Shown here: piece after piece, positions 48,245 through 58,433 of the stretch | Numbering within the stretch: position 1 is the first letter of the stretch | Layout of the letters: every line of letters starts with the position of its first letter | From: Volutella citrinella | Lineage: Eukaryota; Ascomycota; Sordariomycetes; Hypocreales; Nectriaceae | Direction: 5' to 3' | DNA: 64,000 nt | Assembly: GCA_034401135.1 (NCBI GenBank) | Contig: JAWZSP010000005.1 | Coordinates: 2,232,001 to 2,296,000 of the forward strand | The notes under the pieces: model-generated | The model's input: only the letters and a program-made list of their open reading frames with translations | Told to the model about the DNA's origin: nothing | The model's database searches: none | Translations under genes and position numbers: made by a program

Positions 48245-49928
48245 CTAGGAGCCGTACTGCTTGACGATCTGAGCAACCTTGTTGGCCAACTCGTCGGCCT
48301 CGGCGCGGGTGGCAGCCTCAGCGTAGACGCGGCAGGCGTTCTCGGTACCGCTAGCGCGAGCAAAGGACCGGCCGTTGGTGTACTTTTGGACGACCTGGTC
48401 GATCTCGTCCTGGGCGCCGGGGGGGTGGGAGAGGCGTCGCTCCGCATCGGTGGCCTGGAACAGGTCCTTGTTTCCAACCTCGACACGGACGAGACGGTTG
48501 GGGAGATCAGTGTACGTGGTGGACCAATCCTTAAGGGTCCATCCCTTGTGAGCAAGAATGACCTCGACCATTAGCATGTCGGAGATGGCGTCACCGACGG
48601 TCTGGTTGATGAGATCGCTGATGGCAGCCAGGGTCTCGAGGGCAGCCTTTTGAGCGGGAGACTGGGGCTCCTTCTTGTGGAAGGCGAGGATGGCGTCCTG
48701 AGAGAAGACGACGGTGCCGTGGCCGTTGGCCTCAAAGTAGACACCGACATCGAAGTTCAGGGCGGCGTGGTGCAGATGCTTGACACCGGTGGGGGTGAAG
48801 ACGACAGGGAGCTGAAGGTTCTTCTCGATGTACGAGGTACTGGCGCCATTGGCGTACGCAGTCTGAACAACGCCAATGCGGAGCTCATCGGCAAGGCCGG
48901 CGTCGCGGACAAGGTCGCCGATGAAGGCGGCGTTGAGGGAAGAAATGCGGTCGCCATCGAGCATGAAGAAGCCAGTATCGGGATCGACCCAGTAGTAAAT
49001 CAGACGGTCGGCATCTCCATCGAGGGAGCAGCCTCGGACGCCGGGCACAGGGGTGGGTTTTGGGGGAGCACGCTGCTTGGTCTTGACGAAATCGGCACCG
49101 GACTAATGTTGGGACGGCAATCAGTATATGGTACTTGGCATGTGGCAGATGTGTGACAGGAAAACTTACGTCAAGGTTGAGCACCTCGGGTCGGAGCACA
49201 TCGTCGTTGACAACCTTGCAGTCGATGTGGGTGGCGTCCTTGTTGAGCGTCTTGAGGAATTCGGTGAGCTTGGGGCCACCGACGCCATTGGCGCAGTCAA
49301 CGATGAGCTGGCCCTGGACCTTCTTGCCGCGAAGAGCGCGAACGAAGGCATCGGCGAGCTTGTTGTAGTAGCCCTGCTCGCTGACCTCGCCGTAGGACTT
49401 GGGGGTGCCCTCAGTGTTGACGCAGCGGGTGAGGTAGTGGAGCTGGGGGGTGGTGAGGATCTTGTAGTCGGTGTATTCGGTGCCGGTGGCCTCGAGGGCG
49501 TCGGCGAGCGAGGCGGCGAGAGAGTGGCCAGAGGGACGGGTGTCGTGGCCGTAAACGACGCGGCCGGCGGCAGAGAGGTCGATCTTGAGCTGGGCGGCCA
49601 GAGCCTTGTAGGTGTCGAGCAGCTCCTGGTCGGAGGGGCAGTTGACGAGCTTGGTGGCATGGGTCTCCCACTCCTGCTCCAGCATCTCGCCCATGGGATC
49701 GACAATCTTGACGCCGTTGTCTATGGCGGGGTTGTGCGAGGCGGTGATCATGACGCCAATGGCCTGCCCGTTCAGCTTGCGGCTGCGCAGGCCCGAGAGC
49801 AGGCCGACGCGGAAGGCGACGCCATCGAGTAGGTCGGCCTTCATGCGGAACCCCGCAGTGCCGTACTTGTAGACATGGCCGGCAACGATGGGGTGCTTGG
49901 CAGAGGCGGCGAGGATCTTGTCATCCAT
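48245..49928 (-). CDS. PCM1/AGM1: phosphoacetylglucosamine mutase
   Basis: Exons 49928-49170 and 49102-48245 (67-bp intron, GTAAGT/TTAG) encode 538 residues. It converts GlcNAc-6-phosphate to GlcNAc-1-phosphate, the step before UDP-GlcNAc and so chitin, N-glycans and GPI anchors. Alpha-D-phosphohexomutase marks are all present: the active-site ITASHNP with the phosphorylated Ser64, the Mg2+ loop DGDADR (residues 281-286), a sugar-binding EANGHGTV block, and the phosphate-binding RASGTENACRVYAE block near the C-terminus. The join NLD|SGADFVK is normal for the family. A frame left open through the intron would read into unrelated residues. Divergent from MUS81. Confidence 0.96.
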
Positions 49929-51491
49929 GATGATGGTGGTGAATGCACGAAAGGACAGAGGCGGGCGGGCGGGGGGGGAGCAAAGAAGAGGGGAGGGAAT
50001 GGGTATGCGGAAGGAAGAGGAGAGGAGCAGGAGAGGAGCTTGTCGACGGACGAGATGGATGGCTGCTTAATATGAAACAGCGAGGCGGCGTCCAACGGTG
50101 AGCGAGAGGCAATGCGCGCGACGGGCCACCCAGAGTCAAGACAATGGGGGCGGGGGAGCTCCATGCCGGTTTTGGGCCCCTGCTGGGCACCTTGGATGGA
50201 CGCCGGCCGCAATTAGTGCTCAATTATAGCCGCCACTACTAGTATTACTCCCAAGGCTGACAGACGGGCGGTGTATTGGGGTCAGTGGGCTGGCTGCGTC
50301 CTGATGCTGGACTGAGTGTTTCTTGGGCATAACATGACCTCATTTCACCTCCAGAGTCTGATAATTTGCCCGTTTGGATTGTTGGGAGAGGCCAGCATCG
50401 GTCGGCCAGCGCCTCGGAGTACGGGAAGAGTGCTGGGCCCCAATGGAAATGTCCCGTCCCTTGTGTGATCGGGGCATCGTATTGCCCCTCCTCCATTGAC
50501 CCAACACCAATAAAGCCGGACGCTGGGCTGAGGGTGGCGCTGCACATTGGAAAAAAACAATGATACACGAATGCTACTGTGCCCAAGGTACCTCCGTTTC
50601 TTGGGCTATGCCGTGAAACCTGCACATTATAGGCCGGGGCTTGTGCGACAACTGACAGCCAGTTTCGAGGCTGGTGGCTAAGGCAAGAGGTGAGGAGGGG
50701 TGATGCCCCGCCAGATCGCTGTCGGGAAGGATGGCACGCCCAGCCCAGCATGGTTCATGGAGTGTCGAAGACGACGGGCCTGATGACCGCCTGTGCCGTA
50801 TAGGTTCCACCCCGAGCGGTAGTGGCCGCTAGGTGTCATGCCAGCTCCTGCCAGGTGGGCTAGAGCCCTGTAATGATTGGGCCAGGCCAGCCACACTGGG
50901 TCCGAGGTACCTACAGGTTCAGCGCAACCTGCCGCCCTGCCAGCCCGCCTACAGGTGGTGCCTCACGTCAGCGGGGTGTGTAACGTGTGTTGGTCCCAGA
51001 GCCTCAGCCCTTGACGTTTATTGAGGTGGTGTGGAACATTGGGTGTAAACTACTAGGTATGAGTGAGATTTGAGCCATTGGGCGGCATGACCCGGTTTCT
51101 CGAAACCCTCATTTCCGCAGGATCGTCTATGTCTTGATGCGGTTGAAAAGGCAAAGGCAAGAAAGGGTCCAGTGAAGTATGGATACAGAGCACTATAATC
51201 AGTGCGCGGGCACCTACCGTATCTAGGTACTTAAGGTACGAAGCCGCCTGCCTCGACAATTGGGAGTTCCACGTGACTTCGCGTCCGACCTCCTTCACGG
51301 TGACGCCAGTACCGTCGCGCTCTACATCTTGGACTGGGCTGCATCTAACAATTGCTCACCTTTTGACGACTTCTGGCATCCTGCGGAGCTGCCTAGTTTC
51401 TTGAGGTATCTTGGTGGTTTTTTTGGCCGCGTAAACTTCTTGGAATGGCTCCTGGTACGGTGCGTTGCGTACCTGTCGCCGCTACTGCAAC
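49929..51491. other. divergent promoter region AGM1/MUS81
   Basis: About 1.56 kb without a recognised gene. A purine-rich stretch on the plus strand near 49940-50050 is the C/T-rich leader of the minus-strand mutase gene. The remainder contains only short overlapping frames. Confidence 0.5.
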
Positions 51492-53240
51492 ATGGACGAC
51501 CAAGACTCGGCAAACCCCCAGCTCCTAGGCTGGGTCAAGGAGTGGCTTGACCAAGCCAGGGAGCGCAATTCAAAAGGGTTCACTACATATAGGAAGGCCT
51601 ACGACTCTCTAAAGGCTTGCCCCATCGCCTTCGAGCACCCTGCCCAGCTGAAGCAGCTGAAGGGATTTGGTCCCAAACTCTGTGAGCGTCTCGAGGACAA
51701 GCTCAAGCTCCATTGCCAGGCAAATGGGCTTGCCATGCCCATGCACCCGCAGACACGGGCTGCTCAACAGCGGGACAAAGACGACGAAGCCGAGGCATCG
51801 GCTAGGCCTGCCAAGAAGGCGCGGAAGCCAAAGGCATATGTCCCTGCCTTTCGATCTGGCGCTTTTGCACTGGTCATTGGCCTGTCGACCCAGGACGAAA
51901 TGTCAACCGTCGGTATGACAAAGGCCGAGCTTATCGAGGTTGCGCAACCGCACTGCGATTCGTCATTCACAGCTCCCAGCGACCCCACAAAGTTCTACAC
52001 GGCCTGGAATTCGATGAAGACACTCATCCAGAAGGAGTTGGTTTACGAACGTGGCCGACCTCTCCGCCGGTACGGATTGACCGATGAAGGGTGGGATGCG
52101 GCGAAGAGGATCAAGGAGACGGCTCAGTTCAAAGCCAACAGTGGCGACGCTCCTGTGGCACCGGCTGGACCGCTGGACGCCGTGCAGACATTGCCGGAGC
52201 TGCTCCCAAGATCCAGATCGCCCTCTGTCGACGCACCGGAGCCCCTACGGGAGCCATCTGAATTCTTGAATCTCGTATCTGACGGCCCTGAGATTGAAGA
52301 CGAAAGCGGCCTGCCATCATTTACTCCCATTCGGTTGCCGCCGGGTACCTTTTCTGTACATTTGCTTCTTGATGTCCGAGAAGTCAGAGCCAAGACAGAC
52401 CGTGACTACATGCAAGAAGAGCTTGCAAAACAGGGCGTGAAGCCCATAATGAGGAGCTTGGAGGTCGGCGATGCCCAATGGATCGCAAAGTGCAATAACC
52501 CAAACATGCTCGCACGCCATGGGGCTGAAGGAGACGAAATTGTCCTGGATTGGATTGTTGAAAGAAAACGGCTGGACGATCTGATCGGGAGCATCAAGGA
52601 TGGTCGGTTCCATGAACAAAAATTCCGCCTGAAGCGGTCTGGGGTTCAGAAGGTCATTTATATCATTGAGGAGATCAGCATGGACCCAGCGACGATACAG
52701 CGATATCAAGAAGCGGTCCAGTCAGCAATTGCATCGACCCAGGTGGTCAATGGGTACTTCGTCAAAAGGACCACTAAGATGGACGAGACCATTCGCTACC
52801 TTGCTCGGATGACCGCGATGCTCAAACGAAAATACGAAGGCAGAGTCTTGAACGTAATTCCGACGAGAATCTTGACCGCGCAAAACTACATACCCCTTCT
52901 GGAACACTTGAGGACCAAGAAGCCGTCTGCGGGGCACTACATCACGTATCCTGCTTTTTCCTCTATGGCGTCAAAGTCGGAGATGATTACGCTTCGTGAT
53001 GTGTTCTTGAAGATGCTCATGACTACCAAAGGCGTCACTGGCGAAAAGGCATTGGAGATCCAGAACCGATGGAAAACACCATACGAGTTTGTGAAGGCGT
53101 TTGAAGCCTGCGGAACCGGGGAACAGGGCACCAAGCGAAAAAGGGACATGGTCTTCAACCAGACAAGCCATTTGGTCGGGAGAAAGAAGATTGGTAAACC
53201 TGTGAGTCAAAAGCTCGCAGAGGTCTGGGGGAACGCCTAA
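51492..53240 (+). CDS. MUS81: crossover junction endonuclease Mus81
   Basis: A single-exon protein of 582 residues. With its partner Eme1/Mms4 it cuts 3'-flaps, stalled forks and Holliday-type junctions in the nucleus. The N-terminal helix-hairpin-helix (residues about 8-80) has FTTYRKAYDSLK and LKGFGPKLCERL. A basic linker follows (KKARKPK), then the winged-helix region (GAFALVIGL, KTLIQKELVYE, RRYGLTDEG). The ERCC4/XPF nuclease domain starts with LLLDVREVR near residue 294 and has the catalytic VERKRLDDL near residue 356. The C-terminal HhH2 region includes TLRDVFLKMLMTTKGVTGEKA. The ATG at 51492 (CAACATGG) is chosen; the in-frame extension to 51465 begins with a non-ATG codon. Confidence 0.95.
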   Translation: MDDQDSANPQLLGWVKEWLDQARERNSKGFTTYRKAYDSLKACPIAFEHPAQLKQLKGFGPKLCERLEDKLKLHCQANGLAMPMHPQTRAAQQRDKDDEAEASARPAKKARKPKAYVPAFRSGAFALVIGLSTQDEMSTVGMTKAELIEVAQPHCDSSFTAPSDPTKFYTAWNSMKTLIQKELVYERGRPLRRYGLTDEGWDAAKRIKETAQFKANSGDAPVAPAGPLDAVQTLPELLPRSRSPSVDAPEPLREPSEFLNLVSDGPEIEDESGLPSFTPIRLPPGTFSVHLLLDVREVRAKTDRDYMQEELAKQGVKPIMRSLEVGDAQWIAKCNNPNMLARHGAEGDEIVLDWIVERKRLDDLIGSIKDGRFHEQKFRLKRSGVQKVIYIIEEISMDPATIQRYQEAVQSAIASTQVVNGYFVKRTTKMDETIRYLARMTAMLKRKYEGRVLNVIPTRILTAQNYIPLLEHLRTKKPSAGHYITYPAFSSMASKSEMITLRDVFLKMLMTTKGVTGEKALEIQNRWKTPYEFVKAFEACGTGEQGTKRKRDMVFNQTSHLVGRKKIGKPVSQKLAEVWGNA

Positions 53241-53343
53241 GGATTTGCATATCATTTCCGCATATGAAGCAGTCACGAGCACACGATACCCATGCGATGA
53301 ATAATATATTAGTGTTGAATCAACTCTTACATGATTCTTATTC

Positions 53344-54102
53344 TTACGCCTTGGCGCCAAGCTTTTCCGCAACAATCCGCTCCACCATTTTCTCAAGAAG
53401 AGGGATAGAGCCTCCGGCAGAGTCACTTCCGAGGATGCCCGTCAACGACTTCTCGGCATACTTGGCCATCATATCGACCTCAATGTTGACAGTCTCACCA
53501 GGCTTCTTCTTGGCCACCACGACCCGCTCCTGCGTGTAGGCAATCAGCATCACCTCCCACCAGCCCTCGGTGTCGTCGACCTTGGTGACGGTCAAGCTGG
53601 TGCCGTCGATGGCAATGAAGCCCTTGAAGATGATGTACCGCAGCATGTCTTGGCGGGTGGGCTTGAAGCGGAAGGTCAGGGCGTTGCCGTCCTGCTGAAC
53701 GGACAGGATCTCGGCGGTGGTGTCGACGTGGCCCTGGACGAAATGGCCTCCCATTCTGGTGTCAGCGCGGACGGCGCGCTCCAGGTTGACGTAGCTGGAC
53801 TCGACGAGGGCGCCGAGGTTGGTTATCCGCAGCGTCTCGGGGGCCACGCCAATGGTGAACGCCTCGGGGGTGAAGGAGGTCACCGTGAGGCAGACGCCGT
53901 TGACGGCAATAGAGTCGCCGTCATGGCAGTCAGACAGGAGTGAAGAGCCGGAAGGGAGGGAGATGGTCATGGAAGTCCCGCCCGTTGAGTCATTGGTGTT
54001 GATGTTGGAGACAACTGGAGTGACGGTTAGGACAAGCTTTTACTGCAATGACGGACGGAGCAGGGACAGACCTCCAACTTCTTCAACGATTCCGGTAAAC
54101 AT
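53344..54102 (-). CDS. RIB5: riboflavin synthase
   Basis: Exons 54102-54072 (31 bp) and 54014-53344 encode 233 residues. It dismutates two 6,7-dimethyl-8-ribityllumazine molecules into riboflavin and a pyrimidinedione, the last step of riboflavin synthesis. The short first exon supplies the diagnostic N-terminus MFTGIVEEVG. Two lumazine-binding repeats follow: the first with GDSIAVNGVCLTVT and the MGGHFVQGHVD block, the second with FIAIDGTSLTV and an AEKSLTGIL-type end. The split codon gives Val between VG and VSN. The donor reads GTCTGT, which is unusual; the acceptor region has a CTAAC branch site. An annotation that starts at the next in-frame Met (53970) would lose the N-terminal barrel strand. 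Confidence 0.93.
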
Positions 54103-54785
54103 TTTGACGAGAGTAATCCCAGTGCCTAGTGGAATGCGTCAGTCTGAAGTTACATTTACACCCGAGCCATCCATCGTTCGTTGCCCTGGCTTCCGTGTGT
54201 GGCGGGTCCAACTCACCCAATTGAAAGAGATGGATTGGTTTGGTTTGTGAGAGGTAATGATGGGATTGACAGGAATTTTTAGAAAACTCGACCACCTTAT
54301 TGTTCTCACGGGAGCTCTGTTTTACGATGCCAGGGCGAGCGAAGTGAAGAGATGGGATGACAAATGGCTTAGCTGCGCAACTCACCAGCGCTCATAAGCT
54401 CCGGCTCGACTTCCAGGCCAGGCGATGTCGCACTGAGACAGCCCCGCGCTGTGCCCCGCAGCAGAAGTCTTATCGATAACGGCCCCCCCAAATTTTTCAG
54501 TTTCCCGCTCAACACCAGGACGCATAACAGAGCAGTAGGTGAAGGCGGCAGCTTTTTATTTACTGACCATCTTCTGTTTTTTTTTTTCTAATCGCCGTAC
54601 CACCACCAGCCAATCCAGGCTTCTAAGGGGTGATTCAAAGATCTCGGCGACAGGATCCGTGAGTTTTGGGCTTTCGTTACCAAACTCGATCCTCATCCTC
54701 AACTCATTGCGCCTCCAATATCAACGGGCACACACTTCACTCGCCATCATACAGCACAGGGAGGATCCCTTCCAACCCATCCAAA
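54103..54785. other. divergent promoter region RIB5/ACL4
   Basis: 683 bp between divergent starts. It has a run of ten or so T residues near 54579-54588 and a C/A/T-rich leader before 54786. No gene is recognised. Confidence 0.5.
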
Positions 54786-55892
54786 ATGGCGCCCTCAAGA
54801 CCCGACGCCAAGAAGGCCAAGGTAGATATTGCCAAGCTCCTGGTCGACGCGCAGACCCAACTCCAGATCGGCAACTTGGAGGAAGCGGCGACTCTGGCCG
54901 AGCAGGCCCTCGAGGCAACCGGCGAGGGCGGCGACTTCGAGCTCAGCGCCCTTGGCCTCCTTGGTACCATTCTAGTCGAAGCCGGGGAGGTTGACGAGGC
55001 GCGAATCATGTTTGAGCGCGCAGCGACCATCGACCAGGACGGCACCGCGGATGAGAAGATTGGCGGCGGCCCCGAGAAGTTCCTCCTGCTCGCCCAGCTC
55101 AGCGAGGAGGGAGGCCGGGACAGCGTCGGCTGGTTCGAGCGCGGAGCCAAGGCGCTGCGAACACAGATCCAGGCGCTCACCGACCTTGGGTCTAGGACGC
55201 TCGAGCAGGAGGCAACGCTCGATGAGAAGCAGCAGAAGCTCGGCGGGGTGCTCTGCGCCGTCGCCGAGGTGTACATGACGGACCTGTCTTGGGAGGAGGA
55301 CGCCGAGCAGCGCTGCGAGGCCCTCATCACCGAGGCCATGCTGATCGCGCCCCAGAGCCCCGAGACGTGGCAGACGGTCGCCAACGTCCGCATCTCCCAG
55401 GAACGGGTCGACGAGGCCCGCACCGCCCTCAAGCGCAGCCTCGAGCTGTGGGAGGAACTGCCGGCCAACCACCCCCGGGTGCCTGAGTTCCCCACGCGCG
55501 TGGGCCTCGTGCGCCTGCTCCTCGAGGCGGAGCTGGAGGAGGACGCCCTCCGCGTCCTGGAGCGCCTGGCCACCGACGACGACAGCAGCGTCGAGACGTG
55601 GTACCTCGGCGGCTGGTGCCTGTACATCATGGGCGAAAAGGCCCGGGCTGCTGACGCCAGCGCCGACGAGTGGCGGGCCCTCTGGAAGTCGTCGCGGCAG
55701 TGGCTGATGCGGTGCCTGAAGCTCTACCAGCAGCAGGAGTACGAGGACGAGCGCCTGGGCGAGCACGCGCGGGAGCTCACGCAGAGCATCAACAAGGAGC
55801 TGGGCGAGCCGGCCGAGGGCGAGGAGGATGACTGGGAGGACGCCGCGAGCGAGGACGGTGACGAAGATGGCGATGAGGAGATGGAGGGTTAA
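54786..55892 (+). CDS. ACL4: TPR protein, Acl4-like assembly chaperone of Rpl4
   Basis: A single-exon protein of 368 residues. It is made of tetratricopeptide-type helical pairs from about residue 15 to 330 (for example LQIGNLEEAATLAEQALEA, EVDEARIMFERAATID, and WYLGGWCLYIMGEKARAAD) and ends in a highly acidic tail (EEDDWEDAASEDGDEDGDEE). This architecture matches yeast Acl4, which binds the long internal loop of newly made ribosomal protein L4 and escorts it to the nucleus. The Acl4 name rests on general likeness and should be checked. The N-terminal SRPDAKKAKVD is basic. The ATG at 54786 (CAAAATGGC) is accepted; an upstream in-frame extension lies in the leader. Very GC-rich third positions. 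Confidence 0.85.
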   Translation: MAPSRPDAKKAKVDIAKLLVDAQTQLQIGNLEEAATLAEQALEATGEGGDFELSALGLLGTILVEAGEVDEARIMFERAATIDQDGTADEKIGGGPEKFLLLAQLSEEGGRDSVGWFERGAKALRTQIQALTDLGSRTLEQEATLDEKQQKLGGVLCAVAEVYMTDLSWEEDAEQRCEALITEAMLIAPQSPETWQTVANVRISQERVDEARTALKRSLELWEELPANHPRVPEFPTRVGLVRLLLEAELEEDALRVLERLATDDDSSVETWYLGGWCLYIMGEKARAADASADEWRALWKSSRQWLMRCLKLYQQQEYEDERLGEHARELTQSINKELGEPAEGEEDDWEDAASEDGDEDGDEEMEG

Positions 55893-56323
55893 CGAGGCCG
55901 CAGGCTGGATGGCGAGGGCAAGGCATGGCGGCGGCACGACGATTTCATGGCATTTAGACGGCGTTCGGGGAAGATAAATAGGTCACTCTTGGAAGAAGAC
56001 ATGTATTGCGATTCTCTCATGTCGTGCAGTTTTCGTAGACCTAGACGACGAAGCTTACATTGCCCAGCATGCTAATGGGCACGCTCTCTTTGAGGTCGAC
56101 TGGATGGATTCCCTCGCACGTTGCTTGCGTTCAGCCCATTGGCCCACCCAGCAACTCGCCCAGTAGTTCGCCTTCGTCCTCTCCCACATGTCCATGGACA
56201 CGAATCCATCCACACAAACCCCGTGGCCAGATGCCGTCCTTTTTGCAACAAAATTCCCATTCAAGATGTCCCCAACTCCAAGAAATGCACTCGTGGCCGC
56301 GGCACTAAAAGCAGCATGCCAGC
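55893..56323. other. 3' region between convergent genes
   Basis: 431 bp between the ACL4 (+) and RWD-protein (-) stops. No gene is recognised; it probably holds both 3' UTRs. Confidence 0.5.
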
Positions 56324-57070
56324 TCAAGCAGCCTCGACCTTGAGCTTCTCGACACCCTCGACGGGGACGCCGTCGTCCTCGTCCTCGTCCTCGCCCTTGC
56401 CCGCGAGGCCACGCTCCCAGAGCTGCCTGCCGGTAAGGCGTACGGGCTCCTTGACCCTGGCCTTCTTGAGCTCTGCGAGGCGCTCCTCCTCCTCCCTCGC
56501 GCGCGCCTCCTCCATCTCGCGCAGGAAGCCGTCGCGCCACCGGAGGAACGTCTCGGGAGTGACGGCGGTGCCGTGGAACTTCTTGTTCTCCTCGCGCTCG
56601 GCGGCGAGGGCGGCCTCCTCCTGGGCGCGGACGACGGCGGCCTTGCGCTCCTGGATGAGCTCCTCGGCGGACTCCTTGAGGACGGTGACGACGGTGAAGA
56701 TCATGGCCATGCCGAGGTTCTCCTGGATGGTCTCGTCGACGCTGGCGAGGAGCTTCTCGCGGTCGTCGGCCACGTTGAAGTGCTCGTGGGACACGGCGTT
56801 GGGCGGGTTCAGCAGGTCGAGGTGCGGCGCCTTGTCGGGGTACTCGTCGGGGTATCGGACGTGCAGGATCATGGTGGGCGGGTCGCTGTCTTCTTCGTCG
56901 AGCACGTCGAGCGCAATCGTCACCTGGTACTCCGTCTCGGACACATCTGGGCTGAGGTTAGACGGGCGAAGCGATGGGACGGACTCATGGGTGGGTGCTG
57001 TACCGGTGATTTCATCGGGGAAGATGGACTCGAGCACCTCGCGCTCTTCGATCTGGTCTTCGCGCCCCAT
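56324..57070 (-). CDS. GIR2: RWD-domain protein, Gir2/RWDD1 type
   Basis: Probable exons 57070-57004 and 56946-56324, giving 229 residues; unspliced the frame is also open and gives 248. The proposed 57-bp intron has a GTACAG donor, a CTAAC branch site and a CCCAG acceptor. Removing it joins FPDEIT to DVSETEYQVTI, the normal family spacing. The RWD fold (residues about 1-125) has REVLESIFPDEI, LHVRYPDEYPDKAPHLDL and the long ENLGMAMIFTVVTVLKE helix. The C-terminal half is a charged coiled coil ending with the acidic EDEDEDD and a TGRQLWERGL block typical of RWDD1/DFRP2-like proteins. Yeast Gir2 binds Gcn1 and the GTPase Rbg2 and affects Gcn2 signalling on ribosomes. The gene is convergent with ACL4. 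Confidence 0.9.
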   Translation of the reverse strand: MGREDQIEEREVLESIFPDEITGTAPTHESVPSLRPSNLSPDVSETEYQVTIALDVLDEEDSDPPTMILHVRYPDEYPDKAPHLDLLNPPNAVSHEHFNVADDREKLLASVDETIQENLGMAMIFTVVTVLKESAEELIQERKAAVVRAQEEAALAAEREENKKFHGTAVTPETFLRWRDGFLREMEEARAREEEERLAELKKARVKEPVRLTGRQLWERGLAGKGEDEDEDDGVPVEGVEKLKVEAA

Positions 57071-57421
57071 TGTGAGGGTATGGATCTCGGCGGGAGACCG
57101 AGACAGATGCAGCTACTACCCAGCCAATATGGCGTCTTCAACCGGATGTCGTTGGAGGTTGGAAGTGGGTAGGCAGTCTCTCATAGCGGGGTGAGCATTG
57201 TCGGCCTAGCGCCCTCAGACCGCCCGGCAGTTTAGTTCCCCCTCAGCCTGTAGGCGGGGTGTCTGTCCCTCAATCAACTACTGCTAAGGCGCCTATACTA
57301 TGGCACTACGGAGGTCATTGGCGGCATGGCGGGGTTGCGACTGGATGGCTTCACAACTGGGCCATATAATTTCGCTACTGCGTCCTTCTTGCCCTGTTCA
57401 TCTGCAATGGTAGCTCCCGTA
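57071..57421. other. intergenic between two minus-strand genes
   Basis: 351 bp holding the promoter of the RWD gene and the 3' end of the phosphatase gene upstream on the minus strand. Nothing else is seen. Confidence 0.5.
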
Positions 57422-58108
57422 TCACCAAATTTCATTCCCAATCGGCTCCTCGCCCGTCAAGCCCTTGAGGGCGAGCCTCACTGCCCGTCCGTCTAAATAC
57501 TCTCGGTACTGAGGCTTTGGGACGGTCTTGTCCTTGTCTTCCCACACGCTGTACCCCGTGGCCGCCCAGACTTCGAGCTGTTCGATGAAATTGTCCCGCG
57601 GCCTCACCTTGCGCTTGCTTCTCACTTGCGCCAGAACCTCCGCCAGGCCGAGTCGCCGCTTGCGCATCAGGTAGGCGATGGCAACTGTGGCTGAGCGCGA
57701 CCGACCGAGCTGGCAGTGGATCAGGACATTCTGCGGGGGGTGAGATGTAGTAGTGACTGGCTCCTCCTGGGTGCCGGCGGCCCCGGTGTCGTCGTCGTCG
57801 TCGTGGTCGTCGTCGTCCGGCAGCTGCCGCTCGATAAAGTCGCAAATGTCCGTGAGCTGTGCAAGGATGTCCATGGTGGACGTGTCCAGGCATGGGACGT
57901 ACAGGTGACGGTCCTGCGGCACAATCTTGCGGTACTCGTCGCCGTCCCACTTGCGGTAGCGGCCGTCGACGAGCGACACGATTGCGGTGATGTTGAAGTC
58001 CCGGAGCAGTCGCCTTCGCAGCGAGCACGTCACGTTGCCGACGAAGAGGTTGGGGGAGACCTCGGTGAGCGACGGCGGGTCATCCTGGTCAACTGGCGGC
58101 CACTCCAT
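57422..58108 (-). CDS. atypical dual-specificity protein phosphatase
   Basis: A single-exon protein of 228 residues. It has the DSP fold: NLFVGNVTCS near residue 20, ITAIVSLVDGR, VPCLDTSTMDIL with the likely general acid D75, and the CX5R phosphate loop VLIHCQLGRSRSAT with nucleophile C132 and R138. The helix RKRRLGLAEVLAQVRSKRK and a final WAATGYSVWE block follow. The domain is interrupted by an Asp-rich low-complexity loop (residues 98-107) between the general acid and the Cys loop. The substrate cannot be told; there is no docking or carbohydrate-binding domain. It should be a soluble cytosolic enzyme. Confidence 0.88.
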   Translation of the reverse strand: MEWPPVDQDDPPSLTEVSPNLFVGNVTCSLRRRLLRDFNITAIVSLVDGRYRKWDGDEYRKIVPQDRHLYVPCLDTSTMDILAQLTDICDFIERQLPDDDDHDDDDDTGAAGTQEEPVTTTSHPPQNVLIHCQLGRSRSATVAIAYLMRKRRLGLAEVLAQVRSKRKVRPRDNFIEQLEVWAATGYSVWEDKDKTVPKPQYREYLDGRAVRLALKGLTGEEPIGNEIW

Positions 58109-58433
58109 CGCAGATGATGGAGAGGCGGGTTATCAAATGTGGGCGGCGGCTCTAATAATGTACGTGGTAGGGCGGATCGGATGCTTGTGTCTGGAACCAC
58201 TGAGATGCTGTGCAAGCAGTCGAGCACACCTTTTGCCAACCCCACTTACTGCGCCGTAGCAAGAAGTGTTGCAGCTACTAATATACCTAGTAAGCCATGT
58301 CCTAGTTCACATCCCAGGCCCTCGAGACGCTTTATCTAGACTATTGCCCGAGGACATACAGGAAATATCTCAATCCATGCCACGCAAATGCTACAGCATC
58401 AAGTCCACCTCCAGTGTCTGCCATAGCGCGGCC
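58109..58433. other. intergenic between two minus-strand genes
   Basis: 325 bp containing the promoter of the phosphatase gene and the 3' UTR of the small secreted-protein gene. No gene is recognised. Confidence 0.5.

Noticed and set aside
49128..49832. Plus-strand frame opposite phosphoacetylglucosamine mutase
   Set aside because: Antisense to a well-matched enzyme. No independent start context or family resemblance.
54972..55937. Minus-strand frame of 321 codons opposite ACL4
   Set aside because: A shadow of the GC-rich ACL4 coding frame.
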